From Cladopsammia gracilis (Eukaryota > Cnidaria > Anthozoa > Scleractinia > Dendrophylliidae): a DNA stretch of 64,000 nucleotides. The position numbers and the translations under genes are program-made. The stretch spans positions 868,001 through 932,000 of the forward strand of contig JAJGOT010000260.1 of assembly GCA_022457155.1 (NCBI GenBank). Reading direction: 5' to 3'. This document shows, in pieces, positions 1 through 10,510 of this stretch (position 1 is the stretch's first letter; each line of letters starts with the position of its first letter). Under the pieces are notes generated by a model, which had not been told where the DNA came from, did not search any database, and saw only the letters and a program-made list of their open reading frames with translations.

Positions 1-2
1 AC

Positions 3-554
3 ACAAATGACATTCTACAGTGTTTATATTCCATTGATTATAAGACAAACGTGGAGGAAAATCCAGGCCCTATAATACTTGATGTCATTGACCCAACAAC
101 AACAGTATGTGCTCACTCCAGTCAAGGAAATAAATCGCTCTTTTGGAGAAAATGCTGGTACCAATGTGTACCAATGTCACTTACTGCTATTATTTACTAT
201 CATATAGAAGATATTAATTTGACTAATTTGTGGACTTCTTGTACTTTGAACAATATTTTGGTTATTGGAAATAACCTGTACACTTCTATAAGATATTCTG
301 TGCGAACAAATGATTACATGCTCTCAACTGATATGCCAGTTATTGTTTCAGTTTTTGACGAAGTGCATACATTACAATACAGTGATTCATTAACAGGAAG
401 TGTGTTTATGGCATCTAACAATGGCCCATTTATGTCTCTTCAAAATTTACTTCAAGAGGTTTTTTTCTCAGCTAAACTACAATTGAACAACTCCAAACTT
501 GGTAAATTGACTAATTTTAATGCGATCTTTCTTGTGATGGCCTCCAATTTTTAA
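3..554 (+). mobile_element. Transposon ORF fragment: 2A-like motif followed by cysteine-peptidase-like domain (5' truncated by window edge)
   Basis: The frame is open from base 3 to the stop at 552-554 and continues off the left edge. It contains NVEENPGP (48-71), one residue from the 2A ribosome-skipping consensus D(V/I)ExNPGP, so the upstream and downstream products could be released separately. Downstream comes a domain with QGN then QCVPMSLTA, where the cysteine sits like a papain-type nucleophile, followed by W-T-S and G-N-N-L-Y blocks. I recognise this arrangement from cnidarian Helitron/PIF1-helicase-type transposon polyproteins, but could not search it. The expected catalytic His region is not evident before the stop, so this copy is probably truncated. 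A diverged relative of the same domain lies at 46012-46341 on the minus strand. Confidence 0.55.
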
Positions 555-1347
555 TTGAATTAAAATTTAAAATATCGTCCCCAGTCTTCATGTAAAGTTC
601 GGAACGGGCAGTTTCAGCCACCTATTCATAATTGGCCCTTGCAAAATGTTTGGAAGAGTAAAACAACCGTAAAAGAAACTATTTCACCAGCGTCTGCAAA
701 ACAACGTTATGCACCCCGGGAAGTTGGAACATTGCATCTACTTTCTAGCCGAAGTTGGAATTGAACAAATAAAAACAGAAAAAAATATAACTTTAAACAC
801 CCAACTCCTAATGGCCATTTTACTGACACTCCTAATTCAGGACTGGTGAAGATGATGAGCTCTCTGTTAATTCCTTTAACTATAATCACAGTTTTTACAT
901 CCACTCCAAGTTGTTCCCAACAATTTAACCACTCCTTTTATACACGATGATGTGCCTATTTGTTATGTACTTAGCACACATGGCTGTCCAATTACAGTTA
1001 TCCGATTACAACGTTTTGTAACTGAATAGTACAAAAAACTCCACATAGACATTTTAATCCCGAATTTTGTTATTGATGCGATTAATTAGTAATTAAACTT
1101 CATGTCGTACAAATCAGGGAAATCGTTCTCGTAATTTCAAATCGTTCTCGCACTCAGTGGTCAGCTGATTTGAAATTTCTCGCCCGATTATTCCCTGAAG
1201 TGTACTCCACTCAGTCCAATTACTATTACTAAGTGTATAGTTGAATGTACTAAATGAATTTGCAAAAAGCAATTCCAGTTATTTGAACAATAAATTTTTG
1301 ATCAATGATTCTAATAGAAGTCCCCACACGTTCGCATTGCGGACCTA
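555..1347. other. Gene-less AT-rich stretch
   Basis: No convincing ORF, RNA gene or inverted repeat found. Short ORFs here have no recognisable domain and are treated as chance. Confidence 0.5.
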
Positions 1348-2066
1348 CTTTTAGATTTGTAGGTGCTTAAAGCTACCTTGGTAGCAAAATTGCATACGAT
1401 TTAGAAAACTGACAAAGTAATGTTTAAATCACGTTATTCACCACTATTTATTGATTTTGAACGAAACAATGGATGCCTTTAGGCCTGAGCTCACAACCTA
1501 GGCCTTCTGAGAAATTTAACTATGGACAGGGGCGTACCTGCCTGTAGGCCAAGTAAGCACTGGCTTAAATTTTTTTTTAATTTGTCAGCTACAAAATGAC
1601 AACGCGATGTCTTTCCGCATGTTATGCTATGTTATTAACCTTTTCTTTTTTCAACTTGTGCCCCCTGGCTTACTGGAAAAATTGGCCAGGAACGCCCCTG
1701 ATGGATATATCCTTAGGATAAAGCAGTCAACTGGCGTTCATAGGTCAGGAGCAGCAACAGCTAAGGCTCTGGACCCATAGGATTTCATATTAAAGATAAC
1801 AGGATTCAGGCGTAGTGAGCTGGATGACCGGAGAGTTCTGGGCGGTGAATAGCGAGTTACCAAATCTTGAATGTAGGTAGGAATTTGTTGGTGTAGAGCC
1901 TTGAGTCTGTGCACGAAATCCTATGGTGTGACAATTTAAATAAAACTTCCCGGGCAGTTCTTTTGCATTGTACCAGTTGTTTTTCAATATTTTACAAAGT
2001 GAAATTTAATATATATATTTTTTGAATTTTGATTTTTGGCACTTTTGGGAGTTGAAGTGTTGCGAC
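1348..2066 (+). repeat. Dispersed repeat, copy A
   Basis: Its left part (from TTTTAGATTTGTAGG) and right part (ending near TTTTGGGAGTTGA, including GTGTGACAATTTAAATAAA) match copy B at about 17333-18277 in the same orientation. The middle parts differ in length and sequence. The family is unidentified; no coding potential is seen. A 174-bp MITE interrupts this copy. Confidence 0.7.
1527..1700. mobile_element. Short MITE with CAGGGGCG termini, inserted in repeat copy A
   Basis: Terminal inverted repeats begin CAGGGGCGTACCTG on the left and CAGGGGCGTTCCTG on the reverse complement of the right. The element is flanked by ATGGA on both sides (1522-1526, 1701-1705). Copy B near 17510 shows the corresponding uninterrupted site, which confirms the insertion. 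CAGGGGCG-type ends suggest hAT-like mobilisation, though a 5-bp duplication is short for hAT. Confidence 0.8.
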
Positions 2067-3154
2067 GCAAACGGAAAAAGAAAACAAAGGAAAGCTCAGT
2101 GGCTTTAGTAATTTCTCGTGGAAACTTTTCCATGTTGATTCGAACACTTACCGGAATATAACTTGTACATCCCGGCTCGTGAGTGTTGCCTAGTGACAGC
2201 CCGGTTAACTTTTACTAACAGAACTACTGGTCACGTTCGTTTATCTAGAAGTTTCTCGAAATTATATCGTAATAAACAAAACGAGTGTTATTCCCGAATC
2301 TCGTATACATTAAACCTAATTACCAAATATCTAAAAATTACCTCACCCTTTGGGAAGGGTCCCCTCCGGTGACCATACAAAGGAAGAAATTATCGTAGCA
2401 AAATCAGGCAAAATAGAATATGAAAGTAAATCACTCAAAATTTGAAGCGTAAAATAGAACAACACATCCTACACAGCTCAAGCTTGGATATATCTGGTGA
2501 GGAGGATATGGTGTGTTTCTCGTTGTTGTTGTTGTATTCCTGTTTTATTTTTTTTCGTTGAAGTTTAACCTTTTGTATTTGGTATGAAATTTATGAGATG
2601 AAATTGAAATTTTGAAATTTATGAGATTTATGCGTGAAAACGCATGAAGACATACAGTGTAAAAACGAGTAATAACTTTAAAACTCCTATCAACTATCGC
2701 CGGTGATAAACGCGAATCGTTTTGAAAGAATAATTAAATGGTGGCCTTCAATACAGCTATTCAATGATATTCCGCCCGAAACGAGACCAGGTAACATTTG
2801 GTCGAGGTGGTTCCTATACAAAGCAATCTTCTCGTGTTTTGGCATAGGTTTAGGTTCAGCCCAATGACTGCCGTATATGAATCTTTGGACTTGACTTTTG
2901 AGGTGATTGATAAAGTGAAACGGAGGCGAAACGCTGCTTAAATGGGCCACTCATAATTATCCCGTCAAGACCCCAAAACTGCACGTCACTAAAATCATAT
3001 GAATTCACGACCTTATAGTCTGAAATTTTGGCGAAAGAGGGGTAAAAAAAATGGTAAAGGAGGTATCATATGCAATACGCGAAATGTTCGTTAAAACCTT
3101 GGCACCATTACCCACGAAGGGTAAAGTTGGTTAAATTGTCAGCGAGTATATGAT
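2067..3154. other. Gene-less stretch
   Basis: No gene, RNA or clear transposon boundary seen. Several 60-90 codon ORFs lack any domain signature. Confidence 0.5.
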
Positions 3155-3712
3155 TACAGAGCGAACGAAATCGAACACCGGACTTTTAGTGAGTTCGATT
3201 TCCGAACAAATCGAACTCAATCGAAATCAATCCATCTGATTGTGTTCGACTGAGTTCGGAAACCGAACTCAATCGAACACAATTAAATGAATTGCGTTCG
3301 ATTGGCTCTGGTAAACCTATACAAAGCAAGCCCAAAGCAAGCCCATCAAAGCAGGTTTTTCTTGTGCTTTTTTACAATTTATTCAATGACAGAAACCCCA
3401 TTTATAAACTGTCAACGGCAGTTAAGAGAACAGAAGAGAGCAAAGCTATCATTATTCCCGCGGGCGAAATTGTTGTACGTGCGCTACACTCCGGGCTGAA
3501 GTAACTCGAGCTTCCAAGAGCTGGTTATGGATTTTCAACGCCTGTTTTACGCAAATCACGAGTTCGAAAATCGAACGTTCGATTGGGTTCGATTGATTTT
3601 TTTCTTTTTCGTTCGATTGCCGAACTCAGTCGAACTCAATCCATGAATTGAGTTCGATTGAGTTTGATTGAGTTCGATTGAAATTTAGTTCGATTGGGTT
3701 CGATTTACTATG
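3155..3712. repeat. Inverted arrays of a TTCGATTGAG-like motif
   Basis: Two clusters (about 3155-3305 and 3545-3712) consist of degenerate repeats of the decamer TTCGATTGAG and its complement, including the near-perfect palindrome GAGTTCGGAAACCGAACTC at 3252-3270. They bracket about 240 bp of unrelated sequence, giving a foldback-like structure. Confidence 0.65.
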
Positions 3713-4520
3713 CCGGGTGAACTGAACTTCCCGAATGAATGAACTTCCCCTTGAATGAATTCGTGAATGAACTTCCCCTTGTGGGATCACGTATTGCGGA
3801 GTGCTAAAAACAAGCGGTGAGAAAATATTGTGGCTGGATGGTGACGAACACGCTATGAGTATTGTACAGTTTGGAGGACTTGTCTCTGAGGTTACAAGGA
3901 ACCCCCCTCCCCCCCCCAGGAGGGGGAATACCCGTGTGGGTGGAAAAACATTTTTGCTAAATGGTATGCGTATCGAGCGCGCGGGACCCGCTCATCCTCG
4001 TTATGAGCCGCCCGTTGTTTGGACGCGAAAGACTGAAACACCTCAAGATCGTTTATCATGAGGGGAAGCTTTAGGAGACTAGATGACATCCCCGTAGAAC
4101 GTGTTGTGGTAGCCATAAAGTCGGCGTGAAAAGCCGCCAAGGCGAAATAATTTGCCTGATACAAATAAAACAACAAACCTAAAATAATGGAAGTCGTCAT
4201 AAAAAAATTGTATATTCATTCTGAGAGCGGACTTAAACATCGGGACTTAAACATCGACTTAAACATACTCCTGGTCCAGTTGGAAGAAACGGCATATGGA
4301 CAGTACATGAAATTGTTCTCCATTTTGCCAAGAAAACTGTGATGTTCCGTCCAATAATTTAACCGAGGTCTTTAAACTATGTTTTGATGTTACCTCTGGG
4401 GGGAAACATAAGGTGGTCCGCGGATGATGTACTTGGCAACTGCGGCACCAAAGGAGTGCGTCATGCATGTGGAGGACCGTCATAAGATAGTGTGAAATTG
4501 TAGCTAGAAAGGATGCAGGT
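3713..4520. other. Probable 3' part of decayed minus-strand retroelement; no intact gene
   Basis: Lies downstream, in minus-strand sense, of the membrane-anchor fragment at 4521-4724. Open frames on the minus strand (4259-4642, 3892-4200) show no domain I recognise. They may be frameshifted tail or 3' untranslated sequence of the retroelement. No LTR pair is visible in the window. Confidence 0.35.
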
Positions 4521-4724
4521 TTAGTGGTGGTGAAGTGCCAGTTCCGGCGCGGAACCTGAATGTGTAGTGGCGGGTCTTCGTTTTTGGCAGCCGGGGCAGG
4601 TGTCGGGCATGGCAGCACTTTGACTTTTGGGGGAAACATCACGGTTTCTGTAGCGGAGAAAAACTAGGAGTGTGCAAGTGATGCCACTCAGGAGGCTCAG
4701 AGCCAATGCAAGGTAAGCCACGTA
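4521..4724 (-). pseudogene. Membrane-anchor end of an envelope-like retroelement ORF (fragment)
   Basis: The frame begins with a strongly hydrophobic segment of about 22 residues, followed by a basic stop-transfer RYRNR and a short polar tail, as in a single-pass C-terminal anchor. The upstream half of the ORF lies at 7190-9153 on the same strand and is separated from this piece by the 2.5-kb foldback element. The envelope-like assignment rests on this anchor, the cysteine-bearing ectodomain-like region and the position downstream of another retroelement ORF. No database comparison was possible. The copy is dead: two insertions and frameshifts. Confidence 0.45.
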
Positions 4725-4808
4725 ATCTTTTGGTCGAGGGTCGAGGGTACCGTGTCGAGGGTCGAGGGTCCATGTCGAGGGTCGAGGGTACCAAGTCGAG
4801 GGTCAATA

Positions 4809-4987
4809 CACCACTTTCATAATGGCGGCCGATTTATTTATTCTTTTATATGTATGTTAATTAGCCTCACTGGCCTCTTTTTAGAGTAAAAGTTCTTTTG
4901 AATTTTGCACACGCCAACGAGGCCAGAAAGGTTAATTAACATACATATAAAAGAATAAATAAATCGGCCGCCATTATGAAAGTGGTG
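4809..4987. mobile_element. TA-flanked MITE nested in the left arm of the foldback
   Basis: Terminal inverted repeats of about 54 bp, almost perfect, begin CACCACTTTCATAATGGCGG. The element is flanked by TA on both sides (4807-4808, 4988-4989), as for Tc1/mariner-class mobilisation. The right arm of the host foldback (around 7073-7085) lacks this insert, so it entered after the arms were formed. Confidence 0.88.
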
Positions 4988-5287
4988 TATGTTTTTTATA
5001 CTTTTTATTTTTTATCTTGTAACGCAAGGTAACTATTACCGCAAGGTAACTATTAGTAGAAGAAACAATATTATTTCGCTTAAAGTTCATTGTTCTCGCT
5101 GCGAAGGAAAAGGGGCGGGTGTGTGTGTGTGTGTGTGTGTTTGGCGTGGGGGGTGGGCGGCGGGGGGGGGGGGGGTGGGGCTTGAATGAGGAGGGGGTTA
5201 TTTACGGTAGTTTCTAACCGACCTAACCGATCAGATGGACCGCTTACCATTCCATACCGAGAAGACGCGCGGGGATTTACGACTTAA

Positions 5288-5689
5288 CTTCATCGAAGTT
5301 CTCTTAAAATAATTTAATGTGTGGGTTGTATAATGAATTGTCCTTCGTCCAGCTCCGAAAAAACGAAATTACATCAGCAACGTTCGTCTGATACAAGGTA
5401 CACAAATACGTATTATCACCTTCTACCAAGCCACATCCAAAGAAAAAATCCGTTGTTCTTGCTGGATTCGTGTATATTTCAACGAATCTGTACCTTTTGG
5501 AGCTGGACGAAGGACAGCGTGAGCAAAAAAAAATCCGGGCTAAAGTTATTGGTTCAATGACTTAAATAGTGTTAAACATCAAACAATTAATTATACAACC
5601 CACAATAGTAACTTAGCATATAAGGTTTTAGTTTTGTCTAAATCACAGATTTGATTAATTTGATATTTTTTAAGAGAACTGCGATGAAG
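5288..5689. mobile_element. Two concentric inverted-repeat elements in the foldback loop
   Basis: Outer ends CTTCATCGAAGTTCTCTTAA (5288) pair with the complement ending at 5689. Inside, TGTGGGTTGTATAAT (5320) pairs with ATTATACAACCCACA ending at 5604, and within that GTCCTTCGTCCAGCTCC (5340) pairs with its complement (5499-5515). This is consistent with successive MITE insertions. Confidence 0.75.
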
Positions 5690-6151
5690 TAGCCTGTTCC
5701 TAAGAGGCGTTGGTAAGCTTGAGACGAGCCAAACATGAAAAAACCCGGGAAGGAGAGGAGAAGTTAGTTTCCTCGCATGGCTTACTCACGCCTGTTAGGG
5801 GCACATTTTTATGAACACATTTTCAAACAATGTATCTTTGTACAAATGTATGACTCGAACAAGCTGGTACTTCAATAGAACATGTCTTATAATAGAATAT
5901 CTGCATTAATATTTTTTGTTGCAATGCGGGTTTTGCCCTTAGCCTGTACAACAGGCGTGGGCGTAGAGCTGGGCATTTATTTCTGAAATGAGCGACTCTA
6001 TCCACGTTTCGCGCGAGTCAGAAAATACGCAGGCTTTTTTCGCCCGCTCGCGGAGCTTCTTGACGTTGAAGAATATTCAAACAATATTGGAAAGATATCC
6101 GGAAATTATTAGGAAAATATCTTATAATGTTCAAACATCTTCTGCTACATA

Positions 6152-6761
6152 CAGTCGATCCCATTCACGTTGTTCAAGAAAAAAGAAGTTTACAAGTTAA
6201 CAAAACAATTAAATATTCAATTTCCTCGCGCGGGACATTGAATTTGCATAAATACACGTAATAATAACATGGCGAAAAGTCGTTGATATTCAAAGATGCC
6301 TCGTCCTTTTTCCGACGATTTGAGGTGGAGAATAATATATCAACACTTGTTTTATGCAAAAACGTACCAGGAGATAGCTACTAATCTCTTTGTAAGTCCA
6401 ATGACAGTTAAACGCACTTGTATATATTAAATATAGCCAATTTGACATTTTTTCATAAGCTTATCCGCCAAATCTGGCAGAATGTGAGCTAGTTTCGAAA
6501 GGAATTCTTCGACGCTTTCCAGAACTGGGAAATTAGTTATTCTTCTTGTTAGGTAACTACTTTTTTCTTTTCATCCAAAACGCGTACTTCTAAACAGTTT
6601 AAAAACTGTTTTGAACTTCCCGCCGTGGCCATTTTCTACACATGTGTTCAGCTGCATAATTCAGTTTCCACACGCGCGTAATTTGAATGTTAATGAGGCA
6701 CGTGACTTTTGTTAACTTGTAAACGTCTTTTTTTCTTGAACAACGTTAATGGGATCGACTG
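6152..6761. mobile_element. TA-flanked Tc1/IS630-like non-autonomous element
   Basis: Ends CAGTCGATCCCATTCACGTT and the complement of AACGTTAATGGGATCGACTG form inverted repeats of about 50 bp that also contain AAGTTTACAAGTTAACAAAA. TA lies on both sides (6150-6151, 6762-6763). It retains a short piece of transposase reading frame (6296-6430), so it looks like a deletion derivative of an autonomous element. Confidence 0.85.
6296..6430 (+). pseudogene. Transposase N-terminal helix-turn-helix fragment
   Basis: A 44-codon frame starts MPRPFSDDLRWRIIYQHLF and contains TYQEIATNLFVSPMTVKR, a helix-turn-helix of the kind at the N-terminus of Tc1/mariner/IS630 transposases (EIA..L.VS..TV.R). It ends at a stop, with no catalytic DDE part in the element. 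It lies inside the TA-flanked inverted repeats, which agrees with its origin. Probably non-functional, although a free DNA-binding peptide cannot be excluded. Confidence 0.7.
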
Positions 6762-7189
6762 TATTTGCGTCATCTTCGTCGCGTGATCGTCGTAAGTCCC
6801 CGCGTGTCTTCTCGGTATGGAATGCGTCTTCTCGGTATGAAATGGTAAGCGGTCCATCTGATCGGTTAGAAACTACCGTAAATAAAGCCCCCTATCAAAT
6901 GACCCCCTTCTCGTTCAAGCTCCCCCCCCCCTCCCCCAAACACACACACACACCCTCCCTTTTTCCTTCACAACGAGAACAATGAACTTTAAGCGAAATA
7001 ATATTGTTTCTTCTACTAAGAGGAGAATCGTAATAGTTACCTTACGTTACAAGAAAAAAAAATAAAAAGTATAAAAAACATTGACCCTCGACTTGGTACC
7101 CTCGACCCTCGACATGTACCCTCGACCCTCGACATGGACCCTCGACCCTCGACACGGCACCCTCGACCCTCGACCCTCGACCAAAAGAT

Positions 7190-7986
7190 AGACTCAATCG
7201 GTAGTAGTAGCCAGTGGACTTTCGTGCAGGTCATTGATCTGCTCATCTAACTTGGTTCTGGCAGTTGATAGTTGACCATCTAATCTACGTGGTAAGTGTA
7301 GCATCAAGACTATCAAGTACAGTTTTATTCAAGACAGATGGAGGTGGTATTGTCTGAGAGTGATGAGTAAAGACCCGTTGTTAACTACGTCAGATCATGA
7401 TGTAAACTGGAGGTCAGCGACGGTGGCCAATGGGAGAAAGACACTCAGGTGCTGTGAGCAGCTGTCAAGCCCTGTTACCATGCATGGAATGTTGTACACT
7501 GTAAGCGGTGAGGTTACCAGATCTCCACGAGACAGCGGTAGGACAGTAGTGGTTGTCGCCAAGTATGAACGGCCACCAAGGTGTAACAGCGGTCGAAGGT
7601 TTGAACAGTCAGTTATATGGTTAAGTGGAAATGTGAGTTTAGAGTCATGGTAAAAAGGAAATCCACGCCAGGTTACATTAGTCGCAGTGTTAAGTATAGA
7701 ATGGAAACAGATAATAGCATAAGAATCACGATAACATTTTTCAAGAGCGTCTGTCGCAACAATCTGTTGGGAATGTGGACACGATAAAAGAATTAGATTC
7801 TGTCGCGAAACTGGACCAGAATAACAAATGTTAAACAAGTTATATTTAATTGGTGATAACTGTTCAATTGTACAAAACGAATTGACATCTGAAATTTTAG
7901 GTATAGTTAGCAGGACGCTCGCCTCAATGTAGTTGCCATAAAGTTCGATATCAACCATGGGGTTAATAAAAATTGGGAACCCTTCT
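7190..7986 (-). pseudogene. Central part of the envelope-like retroelement ORF
   Basis: An open frame of about 190 codons (7395-7986) carries several spaced cysteines and looks like an extracellular domain. Beyond the stop near 7395 the coding trend continues in another frame towards 7190, as a charged, heptad-like stretch that would sit just outside the membrane anchor at 4724. I recall similar uncharacterised proteins in coral genomes but cannot verify this. It is flanked upstream by a TTAA-element insertion and downstream by the foldback insertion. Confidence 0.45.
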
Positions 7987-7990
7987 TTAA

Positions 7991-8923
7991 CCCTATTCAG
8001 ACTGGGCTTTTTTAGGCAATCTGTGACTGCGGGGGGGGGGGGGGGGGGGGGGAGGGGGGGGCTCCTCGGACCCCCCCTTCATATCTCTGGAACCAGTAAG
8101 GCTAGGACCATGAAATTTTCACACAATGTTCACCTCCATACAAGGAAACCTCACATCCACTTTTGACCTGCCACACCCAATTATGACGTCACAATGACGT
8201 CATTTTGTTTTTCCGACGTTTCTTTGATATTTTCCATCCAGATACTTAAAATATCAAATATAACTGTAAAATCATCTCTTTAATATTAAAACATAATAAA
8301 TACAAACAAGGACACACTTGTAAAGCGAGAAAAAGCAAAAAAGGCGATAAAAGTATAATTTTGAAATTATTGTCCGCCATCTTGGATCCGCCATCTTGGA
8401 TTTCCTTTTTTTTGTTTAAATTAAAATTTAAAAAATATCTAAAAGAGAAAAGGATCAGAATGTATAAAACACGTATCAAACTAATGTCTATTATCCAAAC
8501 AATGAACTTAGAAGCGTTATTTAATAAATGTACAAAATTTTTGTCTATAAGTAAAAGAGAGCAAAAATTTACCTACCCCTCCCCCCCAAATATTTGATGT
8601 TAAAAATTTTTGATATCTTTCAAGAACTAGTCCCAAGAAAAAAAACTATTCTAACAAGAAAATGCACTATAAGTCAAAGAACAAGATCTTAAAATAAAAA
8701 ATTCACCATATTTTAATATTTTGAAAACCTATGTGTCAAAAACCGGTTGCCATGGCAACATGGTTAATTACACTGACATGTTATGGATACCAAAATGTCC
8801 CTAGATAAATTCTAGGAAAAGTCAGAAAATTTCAGCCTCATAGCTATTTCAGTGTAAGAGTTATCACAATTTTACTGGAGGGGGGGGGGGGGGTTCGAAA
8901 AGCACCCCCCAGTCTGAATAGGG
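7991..8923. mobile_element. TTAA-flanked piggyBac-type MITE inside the retroelement ORF
   Basis: Ends CCCTATTCAGACTGGG / CCCAGTCTGAATAGGG with TTAA directly outside on both sides (7987-7990, 8924-8927). G-runs lie near both termini (about 8031-8068 and 8880-8893). The interior is AT-rich, contains TGACGTCACAATGACGTCA (8183-8201) and has no transposase. Removing the element plus one TTAA leaves the flanking minus-strand reading frames in register. Confidence 0.92.
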
Positions 8924-8927
8924 TTAA

Positions 8928-9153
8928 GTGCCTGGGCTGTGTAAGTCATAGTTGAGTCTGTGGCCAGGCGTGAGAGAATTTGAGCTCGTACGAAAGGTGG
9001 TAAATGTGCAAATCTAAACGTCTTAAATTCTAACGTAGAAAATTGGTGTAATACGTCTTGTATTTCTGTGAGTCTCAGAAAGGCAGTAAACGCGCGATTG
9101 ATGGCATTTGAACGTTTACAGAAAAATTCAAAAAAAATATAGAGTCGTAACAA
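8928..9153 (-). pseudogene. N-terminal part of the envelope-like retroelement ORF
   Basis: Minus-strand coding piece directly upstream of the TTAA-element insertion and in frame with the piece at 7395-7986 once that element is subtracted. Above 9153 the coding trend goes on in other frames with a stop, in a charged stretch that could form a coiled coil. The run of Ts at 9130-9138 is a likely frameshift point. Confidence 0.45.
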
Positions 9154-9631
9154 GTGTTTTCTGTTGTCCCTGTCACTCAGTCAACGTTGCATCAACCGTT
9201 CTTAAGTCCTGAGAAACGCGATTCATTTTAGTTGTTAATGAGTCAGTTATTTTTAGAATGCAGATCATTTTCCAATTTAGTACACGCGCATCATGGATCA
9301 CGAATAGCCTAGACTCTCATGCTACGGAGTGCATGTTTGAGATTACTAATGTGGTTTGGTTCGCACGAATGGCCTAGTGCAAAATATATTTTCCGCAAAA
9401 TGTCTAACAAGCCGGCATGACAAAGAAAACTACTTTGCCTAGCTCATGAATGAGTGGACAAAAACATACGTTCATGTGTGGAAATCTCCTGACAATTCTT
9501 AAGAGCTCATGTCTTAAGGTAGCGAGAGAAGACTGATAGTGGCGAGGGCATGCATGTAATTCTGCTAGGTAATCCTAAGATAAGAATCGCACTCTAAGAA
9601 GTTGGAAAAGCTAGACAGCGATGAAAGCCGA
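9154..9631. other. Decayed linker between two minus-strand retroelement ORFs
   Basis: No intact frame. The part nearest 9154-9290 appears to be decayed coding sequence of the membrane ORF; the rest shows nothing recognisable. Confidence 0.35.
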
Positions 9632-10510
9632 TTAATGGCTTTTTGCGTTACATGTGTGGAAGTCAACAAAGTGTTGAAAAAGGTCTTTTGCGGAATAGCA
9701 GTTATTAGTAATGATCAAAGAGGGTCCCGGGGGAATAGCCTTCAATTTGGTAACCAAATGCAATAATTTTGTGTCCGAATAAAAGACCAATGGTTGAGTG
9801 ATAACAGAAATAAAATGATTAGAGCTAACCGTGGACCGGCCGGCTTTGGGCCTGCCGTTGTCGAAGGCGACATTTCTGCTTGTGACGGAAACAAAAAATC
9901 TCGTATTAAAAATCGAGTGACTAAAATAGCTCACGAGGGCCTTTTGGTAGCTATGGTATGGGAGATGATTACCCCTAAAATTTAAATGAACGCCGTCACG
10001 CAATAAGACTGGCCATTTAGAACATGCAATGGCTGGATGAAACCAGAAGGTAGCTGAAACGGCGTACGTTGCAGATGGTGTAGCGAGATGTTCAATTGTT
10101 CGACTCTGGTATTGTATGGCGGAACCACAATTGGCGGTGACCGACGAGGGATAATTTGACTGACTATGATATGCGCAATACGATAATGAAAATGAAATGA
10201 TTGCACTAGTCGGAAGATATCTGCTGCTAAGTCTGTTCCCGTTACTGAAGGTGGGATTACACAAATCGTTAGAACCTATTTCCAGTATTAGGACCGTTGG
10301 TTTAAGCTCCGCGACCAACGGTAAGTCAAATTGGCGTAGCTTAGTGACTGTTCGCCCCCCTATACCGTAAAATTGCACCGTTGGGGTAGTAGCGATGTGG
10401 AAATCTTGAGAAGTGCATGTAAGTTTCCCTTCTGTCACAAATTGTGCCAGTCGCCACACAAAAGAATGATGCAAAACCAAAATTCGAGGTGGTGTTTGTG
10501 ATGTCATCAT
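9632..10510 (-). pseudogene. Retroelement SGNH/GDSL-hydrolase-like ORF, frameshifted
   Basis: The minus-strand frame begins with ILVLHHSFVWRL, where the Ser matches the SGNH nucleophile block (usually GHSF, here HHSF). It then has GIGGRTV (block II), LILEIGSNDLC (G.ND block III) and finally DGVHLNFRGN (the DxxH block). The segment between about 10206 and 9982 reads sensibly only in another frame, so at least two indels are present. SGNH hydrolase ORFs are known from Ngaro/DIRS-type tyrosine-recombinase retrotransposons and some other metazoan retroelements. No reverse transcriptase of that element is visible here. The role of the hydrolase in such elements is not established. Confidence 0.7.

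Larger units (their letters stand above)
4725..7189. mobile_element. 2.5-kb foldback element with GTCGAGG-repeat termini
   Basis: The outer ends are perfect complements (ATCTTTTGGTCGAGGG... and ...CCCTCGACCAAAAGAT). They continue into arrays of GTCGAGGGTCGAGGGTACC units (4731-4805; complement 7081-7182) and then into a long stem. Left sequence 4990-5280 (GTAACTATTA, a G-run, GATCAGATGGACCGCTTACC) reappears complemented at 6785-7070. The loop contains further nested inverted-repeat elements. No transposase of its own was seen. It interrupts the minus-strand membrane ORF between 7190 and 4724. Confidence 0.85.

Noticed and set aside
3801..4061. 86-codon plus-strand ORF
   Set aside because: No domain, C-run-derived proline stretch, and it lies within decayed retroelement sequence read on the other strand.
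9794..9985. 63-codon plus-strand ORF
   Set aside because: Antisense shadow of the SGNH-hydrolase-like pseudogene.
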